Shown in pieces: positions 53,173-63,786 of a stretch of 64,000 nt of DNA (position 1 is its first letter; every line of letters starts with the position of its first letter). The DNA comes from Arenicellales bacterium. Lineage in GTDB: Bacteria; Pseudomonadota; Gammaproteobacteria; Arenicellales; JAJDZL01. Made by a program: the position numbers and the translations under genes. The stretch lies in assembly GCA_951813075.1 (NCBI GenBank), contig OX638343.1, positions 738,149 to 802,148 on the forward strand. Reading direction: 5' to 3'. The notes below the pieces were generated by a model, which was given only the letters and a program-made list of their open reading frames with translations, was not told where the DNA came from and searched no databases.

Positions 53173-54318
53173 GTGCCTATCAAACGAAATTCTACTCGAA
53201 CTGTTTCAATCGGTTCGACTGTAATCGGCGGAGGAAACCCGCTCATCGTCCAAAGTATGTGCACAGCGCATACTCGTGACGCAGAAGCAACTGCAAAGCA
53301 AGCAACAGAACTGAGCAAGGCAGGTGCCGGAATCGTCAGAATTGCTGTTGATAGCAAAAAAGACGCTCAGGCATTGGAAGCAATACGCGACAACTGCGAT
53401 GCGAACCTCAGTGTTGACTTGCAGGAAAACTACAGGTTGGCCGCATCAGTCGCCAAATACGTTGACAAGATCAGATATAACCCGGGGCACTTGTACCATC
53501 ACGAACGGAGCAAACCAGTTGAGGACAAAGTTCGATTTTTAACGGATATTGCAGCCGAGAATGACTGTGCAATGCGCGTCGGTGTCAATTCCGGCTCTGT
53601 AGATCCGGAGATGAAAGCGAAATTTAGCGCGGACGACGCAGTATCACCGATGGTTTCAAGCGCATTAGCCCATTGTGAGATGCTTGATCGAATTGGATTC
53701 GACCGGTTTTGCGTTTCACTAAAGAGTTCCCATCCCGACCGAGTGATCGAAGCAAATAAAATGTTTGCTACACAGCGTCCTGAAATCCCGATTCATCTGG
53801 GCGTAACCGAAGCAGGTATGCCGCCTGATGGAATCATCAAAACCAGAATCGCTTTTGAGCAGCTGTTCGCTGCTGGAATTGGTGACACCGTCAGAGTCTC
53901 ACTGACACTGCCGGAAGCCGAAAAATATAAGGAAGTCTTGGCAGGTCACGAAATTATCGACGATTTCCTTGCCGGGAGAGTCCGCACCGTTGTCAAATTC
54001 AACCCGGACGCCCTCAATATTATTTCCTGTCCGAGTTGCTCTCGTGTTGAAAACGAGGCTTTTATCGATCTGGCTAGACAAGTAAAAGACATCACCGAGG
54101 ACCTCAAGGATGAAGCCATCACCATCGCCATAATGGGATGTCGGGTGAACGGGCCTGGAGAAACCGATGATGCAGATCTCGGTCTTTGGTGTGGACCAAA
54201 TTACGTTAATCTCAAAAGAGGTGAAGAAAAAGTCGGAGCATATCGTTATAACGAAATTCTCGATCACCTCCAGATTGAAATTGCAAAATTGCTTGACGAT
54301 CGAAACGAAGCAGCTTGA
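53173..54318 (+). CDS. ispG: 4-hydroxy-3-methylbut-2-enyl diphosphate synthase
   Basis: 381 residues, GTG start at 53173 ([20 protein letters not shown]). IspG is the [4Fe-4S] enzyme that converts MEcPP to HMBPP in the non-mevalonate isoprenoid pathway. Iron-sulfur ligands are Cys286 and Cys289 in [15 protein letters not shown] and Cys323 in [18 protein letters not shown], with Glu330 as the fourth ligand. The TIM-barrel part has [15 protein letters not shown], and VRINPGHL-type [13 protein letters not shown]. It is the direct (E. coli) length without the plant-type insert. Confidence 0.98.
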   Translation: MPIKRNSTRTVSIGSTVIGGGNPLIVQSMCTAHTRDAEATAKQATELSKAGAGIVRIAVDSKKDAQALEAIRDNCDANLSVDLQENYRLAASVAKYVDKIRYNPGHLYHHERSKPVEDKVRFLTDIAAENDCAMRVGVNSGSVDPEMKAKFSADDAVSPMVSSALAHCEMLDRIGFDRFCVSLKSSHPDRVIEANKMFATQRPEIPIHLGVTEAGMPPDGIIKTRIAFEQLFAAGIGDTVRVSLTLPEAEKYKEVLAGHEIIDDFLAGRVRTVVKFNPDALNIISCPSCSRVENEAFIDLARQVKDITEDLKDEAITIAIMGCRVNGPGETDDADLGLWCGPNYVNLKRGEEKVGAYRYNEILDHLQIEIAKLLDDRNEAA

Positions 54319-54335
54319 CGCATTTTCAATAACCT

Positions 54336-56012
54336 TTATTCGTCAGTGACGCATCCCTCACTGGCTGTTTTCACAGTTTTGATGTAGCGGTACAATGTAC
54401 CTCTTTTCGCCTTGTAATCCGGCATAGTCCAATTTGATCTTCGGTCAGCAAGTTCCTGATCACTCAGGTGAACGTCAATTGTGTTGGAAATCGCATCTAT
54501 GGTGATCTTGTCGCCGCTCTCTACCAAAGCAATCGGCCCACCATTTTGAGCTTCCGGAACTATGTGACCAACAATAAAACCATGTGATCCACCAGAAAAT
54601 CGACCATCCGTTATTAACGCGACATCGGAACCTAATCCAGCACCAATGACAGCCGAAGTCGGAGTCAGCATTTCCGGCATACCCGGGCCACCTGTAGGCC
54701 CTTCGTACCGAATGACAATCACATCGCCTTTTTTGATTTCACCTTGCTCCAAGGCTTTCAACATAGCCTCCTCGCCATCAAAGACCCGGGCAGTACCTGA
54801 AAACACTTCTCCCTCTTTACCAGTAATTTTCGCGACAGCGCCTTCCGGTGCTAGATTCCCTTTTAATATTTGTATGTGTCCAGTTGTTTTAATTGGATTA
54901 TTCACCGACTGAATAATCTTCTGTCCTTCGTTTAATGCTGGCAGACTTGCCAGATTCTCGGCGACAGTCTTACCGGTTACAGTCATGCAATCCCCGTCAA
55001 GAAATCCTTCGGCAAGCAGAAATTTCATTACCGCTGGTATGCCGCCCACATCATGTAAATCTTCCATCACATACTGACCGCTGGGTTTGAGGTCAGCAAG
55101 AAACGGTACTCTATCGCTGACAGTCTGAAAATCATCGATTGTGAGTTTGATTTCGACAGACTTTGCCATAGCGATCAAGTGCAGTACCGCGTTCGTGGAA
55201 CCACCCAAACAACTGACAATAACCATCGCATTCTCAAAAGCTTCCCTAGTCATAATGTCTTTGGGAAGCAGATTCAGTTTCATCAGATTCAGAACTGCTT
55301 CACCGGCTCGGATACATTCTTGAATCTTACCATCGTCATTGGCCGGTGTCGAAGCACTGTATGGCAGTGACATGCCCATCGCCTCAATGGCGCTGGCCAT
55401 GGTATTTGCGGTATACATACCACCACAAGCACCTGCACCAGGGCATGCATTACGGACTATTTCCATACGCTCACTTTCATCAATTCTTCCAGCAATGAAT
55501 TCGCCGTAACTTTGGAAGGCAGAAACGATATCCACTTTTTGTGAAGCCGTTCTGCCCGCGCGAATGGTACCCCCGTAGATCATCAAAGATGGTCTGTTCA
55601 AGCGACCCATAGCCATCAGGCATCCAGGCATATTTTTGTCACAACCGGGAATGGTGATCAGTCCATCGTACCATTGCCCTGCTACCACAGTCTCAATCGA
55701 ATCAGCGATCAGATCGCGGGACTGCAGCGAATAGCTCATGCCTTCCGTACCCATTGAGATGCCGTCACTTACACCGATGGTATTGAATCGCATACCGAGC
55801 AGTCCAGCTTCTTCAACACCCAGTTTTGACTGTTCAGCCAAGTCGTTCAGATGCATATTACAGGTGTTCCCTTCCCACCAAATGCTTGCGATGCCGACCT
55901 GTGCCTTGTTCATATCCTCATCTGTCATTCCAGTACCGTAAAGCATCGCTTGTGATGCCCCTTGTGCTTTTGACTGAGTCAGACGCGAACTGATCTTGTT
56001 CAACTGCTCCAT
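54336..56012 (-). CDS. ilvD: Dihydroxy-acid dehydratase
   Basis: 558 residues, the shorter IlvD form (E. coli is 616). It performs the third step of valine and isoleucine synthesis. Iron-sulfur and magnesium residues: Cys in [40 protein letters not shown] and [18 protein letters not shown], with [12 protein letters not shown] after. The C-terminal half has [20 protein letters not shown] and [20 protein letters not shown]. Convergent with ispG, 17 bases apart. No other ilv gene is near. Confidence 0.98.
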   Translation of the reverse strand: MEQLNKISSRLTQSKAQGASQAMLYGTGMTDEDMNKAQVGIASIWWEGNTCNMHLNDLAEQSKLGVEEAGLLGMRFNTIGVSDGISMGTEGMSYSLQSRDLIADSIETVVAGQWYDGLITIPGCDKNMPGCLMAMGRLNRPSLMIYGGTIRAGRTASQKVDIVSAFQSYGEFIAGRIDESERMEIVRNACPGAGACGGMYTANTMASAIEAMGMSLPYSASTPANDDGKIQECIRAGEAVLNLMKLNLLPKDIMTREAFENAMVIVSCLGGSTNAVLHLIAMAKSVEIKLTIDDFQTVSDRVPFLADLKPSGQYVMEDLHDVGGIPAVMKFLLAEGFLDGDCMTVTGKTVAENLASLPALNEGQKIIQSVNNPIKTTGHIQILKGNLAPEGAVAKITGKEGEVFSGTARVFDGEEAMLKALEQGEIKKGDVIVIRYEGPTGGPGMPEMLTPTSAVIGAGLGSDVALITDGRFSGGSHGFIVGHIVPEAQNGGPIALVESGDKITIDAISNTIDVHLSDQELADRRSNWTMPDYKAKRGTLYRYIKTVKTASEGCVTDE

Positions 56013-56050
56013 TCCTGTGTCCTCTTGCTGTTAATCAAATCTTGTGAATT

Positions 56051-57073
56051 TTAATTATCTTCAACGGGTTCAATCAGATCCTCAAACCGACTGCTGATCG
56101 TCTCCGTGCGCTGATCCGACAATTTATATACCCAACCTTCGAATTTTGCGTTCAACATGGTTGTCTGGTTCAAAATTTCTTCACTTGAGGGATCATCAAC
56201 CTCTGCTGAGAAATTATAGTAACCTTCAAAATCACCGCTTCCCGCCCGTGCATTCAGCTTAAGTCCACTGAATGTGAAAGCCGTCACCGATACGCCGCTA
56301 CTGGTCCAGTCATCTGCTGACCTGACGTCGATGAAATTCAGGCGTCGGAAAAGATCGGCGATATCGTTAATTAAATACTGATGACGTACCTTATGTCCCT
56401 GTGGAATCCCTTCTAGTTGAAAATCGCCGCTTTCAATACTCGACTGGTAAACTCGGATCGGCGCAGCGTCACTTCGCATGATGGCAATTTCCTTTACCTG
56501 AGAATTGTCGAGGTCAGATATTTCCGAATCTATCCAGTCGAAAGGAATTGTCGTCACCTCAAGACCACTTTCCGTCAACCATGTCTGGCTCTGCCCAGGG
56601 TCGCGTACATAGTACTCTTTCAAACTCGGATTCTTCACTGAAATTCTCGACGTTCCGACAAATATCTGTGCGATGGGTTCACTTTGCGAGACGATCAATT
56701 CAACCAATATCGTCGACGAACCCTCAATGCCCACACCTAAAAGATTCAAAACAGAATGTTTGTCGGAGTCATTGGTCTTCGGTTCGAGTTTTCGCAGTTG
56801 ACTCATCCCGATCAGAAAGTTTCGGACGAGATCAAATCGAACCGGATAATCGTCTGCGCCGTCCAATATCCATTTTTCATCCCTGTTTCGAATCGAAAAT
56901 TTTCCCTCATTTGTTGTGATTCTGATTTCGGTCACATCATTAATCTGATCGACAAGCCCCGGGAAATAAAGACCGTAGTCAGAAACTGTTGGTGATTGAC
57001 GGTCCTGAAGAACGAAATAGCCTGTGGTTACCGCGCAAACGATCAAAATCGCCACAAAGACAATTTTTCTCAT
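56051..57073 (-). CDS. DUF4340 domain protein of a Gld-type cluster
   Basis: 340 residues. One N-terminal membrane helix (KIVFVAILIVCAVTTGYFVL) anchors a periplasmic beta-rich domain. DUF4340 signatures are VTEIRITTNEGKFSIRNRDE and KWILDGADDYPVRFDLVRNF and later WIDSEISDLDNSQVKEIAIM. The family is almost always found behind GldF/GldG-type ABC genes, as here: it overlaps the GldG-like gene by four bases. Exact role unknown; likely a structural part of the export complex or its cargo. Confidence 0.85.
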   Translation of the reverse strand: MRKIVFVAILIVCAVTTGYFVLQDRQSPTVSDYGLYFPGLVDQINDVTEIRITTNEGKFSIRNRDEKWILDGADDYPVRFDLVRNFLIGMSQLRKLEPKTNDSDKHSVLNLLGVGIEGSSTILVELIVSQSEPIAQIFVGTSRISVKNPSLKEYYVRDPGQSQTWLTESGLEVTTIPFDWIDSEISDLDNSQVKEIAIMRSDAAPIRVYQSSIESGDFQLEGIPQGHKVRHQYLINDIADLFRRLNFIDVRSADDWTSSGVSVTAFTFSGLKLNARAGSGDFEGYYNFSAEVDDPSSEEILNQTTMLNAKFEGWVYKLSDQRTETISSRFEDLIEPVEDN

Positions 57074-59004
57074 TGTGAGTCCGCGATCTCTTGAACTTGC
57101 AGTAACAACCTGCGACCGCGCAGCTTGCGGCCGAAAAATCCCATATACAACGCAACCAACGCCACTACCAGTGGAACAGCCATTACATTCAGTACGGTAA
57201 TGGTGGTTTCAAGCTGATCGATATCTTTGCCTAACCTGTGCTGTACATCCCGCAATTTTTTTCTGATTTCAATCTGATTTTCGCGCATTTGTTTGAGTTC
57301 ATCGCGTTGCGCGTCTGTCACGATCAGTTGTGCATCTTCGTTCTGATTATCTGACTGAAGATTTAACATCAGCGATTCGACGCTTTCCAGTTCCTCGAGT
57401 AACTTGGTTTCATTAGCCAGATATTGTTGCTCAGCAGCCTGTCTGATCTTCTGAAATCTATGGAATGGCCGAAAGTAACTCCCGCGACTACGAACCCCAA
57501 TCAGACTGTTGTCTCCCGATAAATTGTCAACCGCATTGTGAACCAATTCACCGTTAGACGCAGTCGCAAATGCAACTGTCTGGTTGAAAACCTGCTGTTG
57601 TTGGATCCAAAATCTGTCGTGCAAAAGATCTGTATCCGCGACGACCACCGCATTGATCGTACCTTCCGTCAATTGGGATACTGCGGTTTCTGACTCACTT
57701 TTACCTTCTTCTGATTTTGGGGGGCCATCAGGAAATGCCGTGGTTGCCGTACCACTGACGCGTGCAGCCATCGTTAACTGCTCACCGCCTTCCTGATAAC
57801 CCTCGAGTAATTGTCGAATATCAGTAATCGTAGAGAATTGTCCGTAATCGTACAGTTTTGCAGACGATGAGGTAGAAATCAGAGTTTCGATTTCGAGTCC
57901 GGGTTTTGGTTCAATTTCCAAAATTCCCGCGGTTGCCAATATGACGTTTCCCAACTGAGCCGTAATCGGATCTTTGGAATTCAACTGCTCCGGTTGGATA
58001 TTCATCCAGACTGGGTAGTCTATGACCTTGCCGGATGAACCATCACCTTCCAAAACGCGAGCGGCAATCGGTAAATCACCGACAAGTTTCCGATCTTGGA
58101 GGGTGACTCCCCAGTTGCTGGTGAGTCGGTTCAAATCCGAACCAGTGTTAATTGGTACTACCTGTACCTGACCACTCAGCATGGATGAAAGAATTTCCGA
58201 AAACGGGTCGACAAATATCAGAACGCTTCTTCCACCAAGGGCAAATTGGTCAATCTCATACAACAGCCGGTCAGATAACCCTTTTGGATGGATCAGCAAA
58301 ATCATGTCCAAGTCGTCGGGTAACTCGTCATCTGATGGCAACAACAGTTGAAGATCAAAGAAGCTGTCGAGACGAATCAAGAACGACCATGGCGGTTGTT
58401 GCGTTACAGAGCTCTGACCAAATTCGCCACCGAATCCTTGAATGGGTAACGTACTGATCACACCGACTACCTTGCGCGGCCTTCCGGCCAGCTGATAGAT
58501 CATTTTCGTGAGATCGTACTCCAGGAGTTCCTCGCGCTCGGGAAGAAACAAACTGATGGTACGGATTTCATCGACGCTATTGGTACCAACCAAACCTAGA
58601 TATGCTGAATTCCCATTTTGCAACGAAATACGGCTTAACCCGTGCCCGACGGCCAGATCTTCCGCTTCCGAAAATGGTTCCGGATCAATACTATTTACTG
58701 AAATCCTGCCACCGGAAAGGCGTGCGTATTCCTTAAGGAATTCTTCAATGCGACCGATATATGCATTGAATCCTGGAGTTTGCAGTAATTCTGACCGAGA
58801 AACGAAAAAGTTCAATTTGATCGGTTCTTCCAATCGCTCCAAGATAATCTCGGTGCCTTGTGACAGCGTGTAGAGCCCGTGTTCAGTCAGATCAATGCGG
58901 TATTTGGACAATATTTGCTGTCCAGTCAGGTTCAGCACAAGAAACACCAGTATTGCGACAACAACCGAACCGACCCCAGTCGAATTGAATTTTACCGAAC
59001 GCAT
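57070..59004 (-). CDS. GldG-like ABC transporter accessory protein
   Basis: 644 residues. First membrane helix at residues 10-31 (VGSVVVAILVFLVLNLTGQQ), a last one near 610-630 (VMAVPLVVALVALYMGFFGR), and a large periplasmic part between. RIDLTEHGLYTLSQGTEIIL near residue 36 and ARLSGGRISVNSIDPEPFSE are diagnostic for the GldG/IFT52-like family; GRSVLIFVDPFSEILS lies near residue 270. A coiled coil near 540-605 (QMRENQIEIRKKLRDVQHRL). In Bacteroidetes GldG serves gliding; here the function is unknown. It starts 1 base after the permease ends. Confidence 0.9.
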   Translation of the reverse strand: MRSVKFNSTGVGSVVVAILVFLVLNLTGQQILSKYRIDLTEHGLYTLSQGTEIILERLEEPIKLNFFVSRSELLQTPGFNAYIGRIEEFLKEYARLSGGRISVNSIDPEPFSEAEDLAVGHGLSRISLQNGNSAYLGLVGTNSVDEIRTISLFLPEREELLEYDLTKMIYQLAGRPRKVVGVISTLPIQGFGGEFGQSSVTQQPPWSFLIRLDSFFDLQLLLPSDDELPDDLDMILLIHPKGLSDRLLYEIDQFALGGRSVLIFVDPFSEILSSMLSGQVQVVPINTGSDLNRLTSNWGVTLQDRKLVGDLPIAARVLEGDGSSGKVIDYPVWMNIQPEQLNSKDPITAQLGNVILATAGILEIEPKPGLEIETLISTSSSAKLYDYGQFSTITDIRQLLEGYQEGGEQLTMAARVSGTATTAFPDGPPKSEEGKSESETAVSQLTEGTINAVVVADTDLLHDRFWIQQQQVFNQTVAFATASNGELVHNAVDNLSGDNSLIGVRSRGSYFRPFHRFQKIRQAAEQQYLANETKLLEELESVESLMLNLQSDNQNEDAQLIVTDAQRDELKQMRENQIEIRKKLRDVQHRLGKDIDQLETTITVLNVMAVPLVVALVALYMGFFGRKLRGRRLLLQVQEIADSQ

Positions 59005-59005
59005 A

Positions 59006-59740
59006 TCAACTATTCTTCTTCAAATCGACAGCGACTACGCTGAGATATGTAAACAACACTAAAACCGACAAAAAGAACACTATATTGTCGAGTGAAATAA
59101 CACCTTTCATCATTTCGTTAAAGTGTGTGAGATAACTCAGATTGACAATAGTCTCGATCAGGACATCGGGCAAAACAGGCGATAAAAAGTCCTTGACGAT
59201 GACAAATTCCCCTAAAATCAGAAACAGGTTGACCACAACTCCGAGTACGAATGCGACAACCTGATTCTGTGTCAAAGCTGACATGCACGAGCTTACCGCG
59301 AGGAATCCACCCACCATTAGAATGCTCCCCAGATAACTCGCACAGATTACGCCGTTGTCTGGATTTCCCAGAAAATTCACCGTCAACCAGATCGGAAAGG
59401 TCAGTACGAGTGCGCATCCTGCAAATACCCAGGATGCAAGGAATTTGCCACATACGGCCGAAAGCGTGCTCACAGGTAAAGTGAGCAGCGTCTGAATGGT
59501 ACCTGTCTTACGCTCCTCCGCCCACAAACGCATACCAAGCGCTGGAGCGAGCACCAGATAGAGCCAGGGATGAAAACTGAAAAAAGATACCAGATCTGCT
59601 TGTTCTCGTTCCAGTAGTCCTCCCACATATATAGTGAGCACACTGCTTGAAACCAGAAATATGAACAGAAAAACGTATGCGATCGGCGTGTAGAAATAAT
59701 CCGCTAACTCGCGACGGAAAATGGTGAGCCAATTTGGCAT
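59006..59740 (-). CDS. ABC-2 type permease (GldF-like)
   Basis: 244 residues, six likely membrane helices. The opening MPNWLTIFRRELADYFYTPI, then AYVFLFIFLVSSSVLTIYV and LVLAPALGMRLWAEERKTGT and IQTLLTLPVS are the hallmarks of GldF-type permeases. It would need an ATPase (GldA/NatA-like), normally encoded just upstream, but none is present within the window. It is the first gene of the three-gene set with the GldG-like and DUF4340 proteins. Confidence 0.9.
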   Translation of the reverse strand: MPNWLTIFRRELADYFYTPIAYVFLFIFLVSSSVLTIYVGGLLEREQADLVSFFSFHPWLYLVLAPALGMRLWAEERKTGTIQTLLTLPVSTLSAVCGKFLASWVFAGCALVLTFPIWLTVNFLGNPDNGVICASYLGSILMVGGFLAVSSCMSALTQNQVVAFVLGVVVNLFLILGEFVIVKDFLSPVLPDVLIETIVNLSYLTHFNEMMKGVISLDNIVFFLSVLVLFTYLSVVAVDLKKNS

Positions 59741-60133
59741 TGGTTGCCAGACCTATCTTGTTTTCAAAGTGGTTTAGGGAGATTGTGTTAACGGACAATC
59801 CGCCAGGTGAATCAAGTTGACAAATTATAAATCTTGTATGTAATGTTCCAACATTCGTTTGATTTTTCACCGAAAGATTCATCTGCAACCCATAATATGG
59901 GTGATTCGATGTCTCGCGACTTCATAAAGATAATATTCCTGATTCAATCATCTGTAAAATAATCCGAACCTGACACTTTAGCCGCAACTCGCGATCGAAT
60001 ATCAGTTCTCAATTTAAGTCAGCGTAATCAACCATCCGTCCCTATCACATTGTGAAGATGTGCGTCTACCCGATGTACATCTTAATATTTTTTACAACGA
60101 GCTAACAGCGATTCAGCGCGATAAAAACGGCAA
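59741..60133. other. Divergent intergenic region
   Basis: 393 bases between the permease gene (minus) and gshA (plus). It must hold both promoters, but I see no -35/-10 pair good enough to call. No fragment of the missing ABC ATPase (no Walker A or signature motif) can be translated here in any frame. The 37-codon frame starting at 59932 on the minus strand has no features and is not called. Confidence 0.45.
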
Positions 60134-61687
60134 ATGACATTTGAACAGCAACTTGATCGAGTCCGTAGCGATGCGGAAGAAATCTTCCCGAACATTCGAC
60201 GGGGAATCGAAAAAGAAAGTCTCCGAATTACACCCGACGGCCATCTTTCACAAAAACCACACCCTTCAGCCCTGGGTTCGGCACTGACGCATCCGTATAT
60301 CACGACCGATTATTCTGAAGCGTTGATCGAGCTAGTAACACCAACGTTTGATACACTGAATCAGGTTTTCGATCACTTAAGCCTGTTGCACAGCGTCGTA
60401 TACCATCACATCGGCGAGGAATTGCTCTGGGTCAATTCATTGCCATGCCTGCTCGGCGATGAAAGTGCGATTCCAATTGCTGAATTCGGCACATCGAATA
60501 TCGGTAGAATGAAAAACATCTACCGTCGCGGTCTGGACCTGAGATATGGACGAAGAATGCAGATCATCGCGGGCATTCACTACAACATTTCAGTTCCTGA
60601 TTCATTTTGGAAAGCACTCGGAATCTCTGAATCAGGCACCGGCGAAAAGCAGATCTCAAATGCCTATATGGCAGCCATTCGAAACTTTCACCGCTACTGC
60701 TGGATTCTTTTCTACCTTTTTGGCGCGTCACCGGCCGCGTGTCGGTCCTTTTTTGCAGGTTCAGATACCTACGGGCTAAATGAACTGGGGTCCCACACTG
60801 TCTATGCGCAACACGGAACCTCTCTGAGAATGAGTAATTATGGATACCGCAACCCCGTCCAATCAGAGATTTGCATCAATCAGAATTCCGTCGACGATTA
60901 CATCGAATCGCTTGGCAAAACAATCACCACGCCGTTTCCCATGTACGAAAATTATGGAGTCAAGTCGAACGGGAAATACATTCAGCTGAACACAAACCTG
61001 CTACAGATTGAAAACGAATACTACTCTGTCATTCGTCCTAAACGACGTATCAATCCGATGGAGAAACCTACGCACGCACTGCGCGATCGAGGAGTCGAAT
61101 ATCTCGAAGTGAGATGCATTGATTTGGATCCTTATGATCCGATTGGAATTTCGCAGGCGCAAGCGCAATTTCTTGATTTGTTGATCACTTTCTGTTTGTT
61201 GCATCCCAGCCCATCAATGACCGACGAACACTACCCCATCATCTCTGAAAGTAAAGATGCCACTGTACTGAACGGTCGAAATCCTGATCTGCTATTGATT
61301 CAAAATGGCGAACGCGTCAAACTCAAGCCCTGGGGATTGGACATTCTAGAAAAACTGGAATCAATTGCCGAGTTGTATGACCGATCCCTCGGCATCGACG
61401 ACTATACGAAATGCGTTCGGGCACAAAGAGACAAACTGGAAAATCCGGATCAAACACCATCTGCGAGAATCCTGAACGAACTGATCACAAATGATGAACC
61501 ATTTTTTGAATTTGCAATGCGAAAGGCGGAAGAAGCAAAAAGAGCCATTACCAGCAGTCCGTTGGACTCAGCAACTATCGATAAATTTGCTGGCGTTGCG
61601 ATCGAGTCCATTCGAAAGCAGAAAGATATGGAACAAAACGATGAACTGGAGTTCGATAAATTCCTGGATTGGTATTTCTCGCAATGA
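60134..61687 (+). CDS. gshA: Glutamate-cysteine ligase (E. coli type)
   Basis: 517 residues, the size of E. coli GshA (518). It makes gamma-glutamylcysteine, the first step of glutathione synthesis. Start MTFEQQLDRVRSDAEEIFPN; signature segments RRGIEKESLRITPDGHLSQK, ALTHPYITTDYSEALIELVT, HIGEELLWVNSLPCLLGDE and RGLDLRYGRRMQIIAGIHYN, FAGSDTYGLNELGSHTVYAQ. VEYLEVRCIDLDPYDPIGI is near residue 325. gshB is not in the window. Confidence 0.98.
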   Translation: MTFEQQLDRVRSDAEEIFPNIRRGIEKESLRITPDGHLSQKPHPSALGSALTHPYITTDYSEALIELVTPTFDTLNQVFDHLSLLHSVVYHHIGEELLWVNSLPCLLGDESAIPIAEFGTSNIGRMKNIYRRGLDLRYGRRMQIIAGIHYNISVPDSFWKALGISESGTGEKQISNAYMAAIRNFHRYCWILFYLFGASPAACRSFFAGSDTYGLNELGSHTVYAQHGTSLRMSNYGYRNPVQSEICINQNSVDDYIESLGKTITTPFPMYENYGVKSNGKYIQLNTNLLQIENEYYSVIRPKRRINPMEKPTHALRDRGVEYLEVRCIDLDPYDPIGISQAQAQFLDLLITFCLLHPSPSMTDEHYPIISESKDATVLNGRNPDLLLIQNGERVKLKPWGLDILEKLESIAELYDRSLGIDDYTKCVRAQRDKLENPDQTPSARILNELITNDEPFFEFAMRKAEEAKRAITSSPLDSATIDKFAGVAIESIRKQKDMEQNDELEFDKFLDWYFSQ

Positions 61688-61739
61688 GAGATATTCGTGT
61701 GAAAGAGTGGTCACCTCACAACATCAGGTGATGTGACTG

Positions 61740-62669
61740 TCAGTAGTTTCGGTTGCGATCTACGATACCTTCAACCGGTTCTCCCCGTTTCATTTTCTGA
61801 ATCTTTTCAAGGATGACCACGCTCGCAGAGGCCGGGTCCGGTTTGCTCGCACAATGGGGCGTCACCGTCACATTGGGCTCATCCCAATATGGGTGTTCGT
61901 CGGGTAGCGGCTCGGTGCGAAAAACATCCAATACCGCACCAGCAATATGTCCTGATTGAACCGCCGCTAGCAAAGCATCGTCGTCAATCGACTCGCCTCG
62001 ACCGGCATTGATGATGTGTGCACCACGCGGCAATTGGGCAAGCGTCTGCCGATTCAAGAAATTATCCGTTGCAGGTGTTCTAGGTAGCAAATCGACCAGA
62101 ATATCCGTCCGTCCAAGAAACTGTCCAAGTTCATCCGGCCCGGCAAATGATTCTACGTTGGGAAGCTGCTTCCTGCCAGCACTGTAACCGATTACTTGAA
62201 AGCCAAGTTGGACGAGTGCCGCAGCGCACGCCTTACCGAGTACACCAAGGCCCAGTATGCCAACACAGGTTGTGCGCGGCGCTTTGTAATTGCTGTGAAA
62301 TGGATGCTCCCATTTTCGACTCTGATAACAGGAGACATGCATATGAATTCCTATTACATGATGAGCGACATAGACAACAATTCCATCGGTCAGTCCGGGC
62401 TCTGTCATTCGGACAATCGGCAGGTGATTGAGCTGCGAATCAGACAGAAGATCTTCTACACCGGCCCACATCGAGAATATGGCTTTCAGATTTGGATATC
62501 GAGCCAACTCACCTGCTGGCGGTCGAGCGACTATCGCATAGGTGATATCGTCGACCAGACCGACATCCGGCCATATCCGCAGGTCCAAGTCCGGAGCGTT
62601 GCGTCGAAGTTCAGCTGTCCAGCGTTCGGTATTCTCCTCAGTTGTAACAAACAGGACTGCGTCGCCCAT
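61740..62669 (-). CDS. D-isomer 2-hydroxyacid dehydrogenase, GhrA-like
   Basis: 309 residues from ATG 62669. The family reduces glyoxylate or hydroxypyruvate with NAD(P)H. The Rossmann motif is GILGLGVLGKACAAALVQLG near residue 140; catalytic residues are Arg in INAGRGESIDDDALLAAVQ, Glu in VLDVFRTEPLPDEHPYWDEP and His in VTPHCAS. MTEPGLTDGIVVYVAHHVIG is the usual substrate-side segment. It converges on gshA; the 52-base gap has a hairpin (TCACCT...AGGTGA) without a T-run. Confidence 0.92.
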   Translation of the reverse strand: MGDAVLFVTTEENTERWTAELRRNAPDLDLRIWPDVGLVDDITYAIVARPPAGELARYPNLKAIFSMWAGVEDLLSDSQLNHLPIVRMTEPGLTDGIVVYVAHHVIGIHMHVSCYQSRKWEHPFHSNYKAPRTTCVGILGLGVLGKACAAALVQLGFQVIGYSAGRKQLPNVESFAGPDELGQFLGRTDILVDLLPRTPATDNFLNRQTLAQLPRGAHIINAGRGESIDDDALLAAVQSGHIAGAVLDVFRTEPLPDEHPYWDEPNVTVTPHCASKPDPASASVVILEKIQKMKRGEPVEGIVDRNRNY

Positions 62670-62699
62670 CACCAAATTCCCTGACGGTCACAATGAATT

Positions 62700-63395
62700 C
62701 TATTCTATGGCAAGCAACTCTATCTCAAAAACCAATGTCGCTGACGGTGGAATAACCGGAGGGCTTCCCTGCTCGCCATACCCGAGTTCCGGCGGAATGA
62801 CAATTTGATATTTTGCACCCACACTCATCAATTGAAGCGCTTCAACCCAGCCGGGAATAATCCCAGCCAGAGAGAATGTCGTGGGCTCGTCTCTGCTATA
62901 GGAACTGTCAAATTCAGAACCATCTGTCAATGTCCCGCGATAGTGTACTGTCACGGTACTGTCAGGTCCGGGTTTAGCACCCTCACCCTCTACAAAAACT
63001 TTATAAAGAAGGCCGCTGCCCGTAGATTGCACGCCATCCTGCGCTGCAAAGTCGGCGCGGAACTCCTCACCGGAAGCTTTCACCATTTCAACCATCTCCT
63101 GTTGCATTTTCGCCTGTTCAGCAGTGAATTCCTGCACCGCCGCTTGCATTTGTTCGTCAGACAATTTCAACTCTTTTGACATTAGCACATCAGCAATTGC
63201 CTGCGCCAACACTTCTCCACTCAGCGGTACGCCTATGTTTTGCAACTGTTCGCTGATCTGAATCGCAAACTGAACTCCGAACGTATAACTGAGCGCTCCT
63301 CCAGGAACATTCAAGTCCACGTCGTGAGCGTTCGCGGCTGTAGCGACCGTCATAGACATAGCAGTCGCCAAAATTATGGCTTTCATTCTCTTCAT
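62700..63395 (-). CDS. Periplasmic FKBP-type prolyl isomerase (FkpA-like)
   Basis: 231 residues from ATG 63395; the open frame reaches 63596, but only this start gives a signal peptide (MKRMKAIILATAMSMTVATA, cleavage after ANA). The N-terminal part (LSYTFGVQFAIQISEQLQNI and KLSDEQMQAAVQEFTAEQAK) is the helical dimerisation domain. The FKBP domain runs from about residue 125: GSGLLYKVFVEGEGAKPGPD, TVTVHYRGTLTDGSEFDSSY, IPGWVEALQLMSVGAKYQIV, IPPELGYGEQGSPPVIPPSA. It helps fold proteins in the periplasm. Confidence 0.95.
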   Translation of the reverse strand: MKRMKAIILATAMSMTVATAANAHDVDLNVPGGALSYTFGVQFAIQISEQLQNIGVPLSGEVLAQAIADVLMSKELKLSDEQMQAAVQEFTAEQAKMQQEMVEMVKASGEEFRADFAAQDGVQSTGSGLLYKVFVEGEGAKPGPDSTVTVHYRGTLTDGSEFDSSYSRDEPTTFSLAGIIPGWVEALQLMSVGAKYQIVIPPELGYGEQGSPPVIPPSATLVFEIELLAIE

Positions 63396-63786
63396 AAATC
63401 TGCACCTAAACCACTTGTTTTGTACCGTTTTCCCCGTGAAATCATATTGTGTTATTCCTAACATGTCTAAGGTAGAATCAATCGCGCATAACGGATGTGT
63501 CGATGCAATTTCTTGAAGCCGAACCAGATGAGAAGAACAATTCCAATAAGAATTACGGCAAGAATGATACTTTATTTGACAAATCGTAGCGGACACAATA
63601 ATCAGAATTTTACCTGGCGCTCAGTGAATCCGTGCCAACTTTCGACCAGCCGTTTGGCAATACCACGTACAAGCGTGAACGGGTTATTTCATAAATCGGT
63701 ACAATACACTGACCAATACAGAATGCTGGTTGACGAATAAGGTCACTCAGATAGGAGAAAAGAATATCACCCATCAGGAATACAAG

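Noticed and set aside
59822-59932. 37-codon minus-strand frame ahead of the ABC permease
   Set aside because: It has no ribosome site, no domain and no coding bias, and is not a fragment of the missing ATPase.
61688-61739. Hairpin TCACCT...AGGTGA between gshA and the dehydrogenase gene as a bidirectional terminator
   Set aside because: No T-run follows on either strand, so the call cannot be supported beyond an inverted repeat.
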